NCBI GenBank assembly: GCA_030018875.1
Contig: JASEHK010000064.1
Coordinates: forward strand, 1-7,891
Length of the DNA: 7,891 nt
From: Endomicrobiia bacterium
GTDB taxonomy: Bacteria; Elusimicrobiota; Endomicrobiia; PHAN01
Direction: 5' to 3'
Shown: positions 7,712-7,891 of the stretch, piece by piece
How positions within the stretch are numbered: position 1 is the first letter of the stretch
Layout of the letters: each line of letters starts with the position of its first letter
Position numbers and translations under genes: made by a program
The notes under the pieces: model-generated
What the model saw: only the letters and a program-made list of their open reading frames with translations
The model's database searches: none
What the model was told of the DNA's origin: nothing

Positions 7712-7765
7712 AAAAAAAATCCCCCCGCCTGACCTTTATGTAGAAGGCGGCAGGGAGATTTTTTT
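7712..7765 (-). terminator. Intrinsic terminator hairpin between the promoters and acsB
   Basis: In the minus-strand RNA, CCGCCU (7749-7744) pairs with AGGCGG (7730-7725) around a loop of about 13-14 bases. The stem extends over UCCC/GGGG after one bulged base. A runs on the 5' side and eight U residues on the 3' side (7719-7712) complete an intrinsic terminator. The plus strand also reads as a hairpin followed by a T run (7759-7765), so it may work in both directions. Because promoter-like sequences lie upstream and acsB downstream, it may serve as an attenuator. It may instead end a gene lying outside the window. Confidence 0.75.
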
Positions 7766-7806
7766 AATCCGGCGTCGGGACAGCGCGTCCGCTCATCTCA
7801 GCCACC
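7745..7806 (-). promoter_or_regulatory. Candidate antiterminator in the acsB leader
   Basis: In the minus-strand RNA, GGUGGC (7806-7801) and GAGAU (7799-7795) are complementary to GCCGCC (7751-7746) and AUCUC (7759-7755), in the right order. That makes 11 base pairs with one G-U and a small internal loop. The second partner is the 5' arm of the downstream terminator, so the two folds exclude each other. Between them GGAC/GTCC (7788-7785 and 7780-7777) can form a small hairpin. No known riboswitch class was recognised. The pairing is seen in the sequence; the switching role is inference. Confidence 0.45.
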
Positions 7807-7812
7807 AAGGGT

Positions 7813-7840
7813 ATTTAATGATTTTAACGTTGAAAGTCAA
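7813..7840 (-). promoter_or_regulatory. Sigma70-like promoter P2 upstream of acsB
   Basis: On the minus strand a second TTGACT (7840-7835) is followed after 16 bases by TTAAAT (7818-7813), four of six matches to the -10 consensus. TAAATA with a 17-base spacer is an alternative. The predicted start near 7806 falls just at the first arm of the leader pairing described for 7745-7806. Confidence 0.5.
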
Positions 7841-7853
7841 GGTTTTTTTGAAA

Positions 7854-7882
7854 AATATAAAAAAACCAATAAAGTAAGTCAA
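7854..7882 (-). promoter_or_regulatory. Sigma70-like promoter P1 upstream of acsB
   Basis: On the minus strand TTGACT (7882-7877) is followed after 17 bases by TATATT (7859-7854), giving five of six matches at each box with ideal spacing. The surroundings are AT-rich. Transcription would start near 7847 and run toward acsB. No experimental support is available. Confidence 0.6.
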
Positions 7883-7891
7883 GAAACCAAT

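Noticed and set aside
7766..7806. A known riboswitch or T-box in the acsB leader
   Set aside because: CTGAGA and GGUGGC recall TPP and T-box words, but the rest of either consensus is absent. Only an unknown leader is claimed.

Overview
The window holds one minus-strand gene cluster for the carbonyl branch of the bacterial Wood-Ljungdahl (reductive acetyl-CoA) pathway. In transcription order, from the right end to the left, it reads acsB (acetyl-CoA synthase), acsC (corrinoid iron-sulfur protein large subunit), acsV (reductive activator of that protein), cooC/acsF (nickel-maturation ATPase) and acsD (corrinoid protein small subunit). All five frames are intact, and every key metal ligand I could locate is present. 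The plus-strand open frames are shadows of these genes.

Organism: the proteins are of the bacterial acetogen type (full-length AcsB, AcsC/AcsD, RACo-type AcsV), so the source is an anaerobic bacterium with a methyl-corrinoid-dependent CODH/ACS. The phylum cannot be fixed from the sequence. The dense palindromic repeats between genes, including one with GTCATTGCGAGG-type ends, are of a kind common in uncultivated bacterial genomes; that is an impression from general knowledge and not a placement.

Layout, right to left. Positions 7891-7813 are AT-rich and carry two consecutive sigma70-like promoters facing the genes. A short GC-rich leader (about 7806-7766) follows, then a strong hairpin with flanking A and T runs (7765-7712), then a spacer with a repeat-like hairpin (7662-7641), and acsB starting at 7610. 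The GC-rich leader can pair with the 5' arm of the terminator hairpin, so this looks like a transcription attenuator or riboswitch-like leader controlling the operon. acsB and acsC are 73 nt apart, and acsC and acsV 47 nt. acsV and cooC overlap by the four bases ATGA. cooC and acsD are separated by 170 nt that contain a complete 121-bp palindromic repeat with 10-bp terminal inverted repeats. Downstream of acsD (1-217) there is no gene, only four short palindromes.

How the genes work together: AcsC/AcsD form the cobalamin-carrying shuttle that delivers a methyl group to the A-cluster of AcsB, where it is joined with CO and CoA to make acetyl-CoA. AcsV re-reduces cobalamin that has been oxidised to Co(II). 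CooC/AcsF prepares the nickel site. The CO dehydrogenase subunit (acsA) and the methyltetrahydrofolate methyltransferase (acsE), often in the same cluster, are not in this window. The most interesting features are the candidate attenuator ahead of acsB and the repeat elements placed just upstream of several of the genes.
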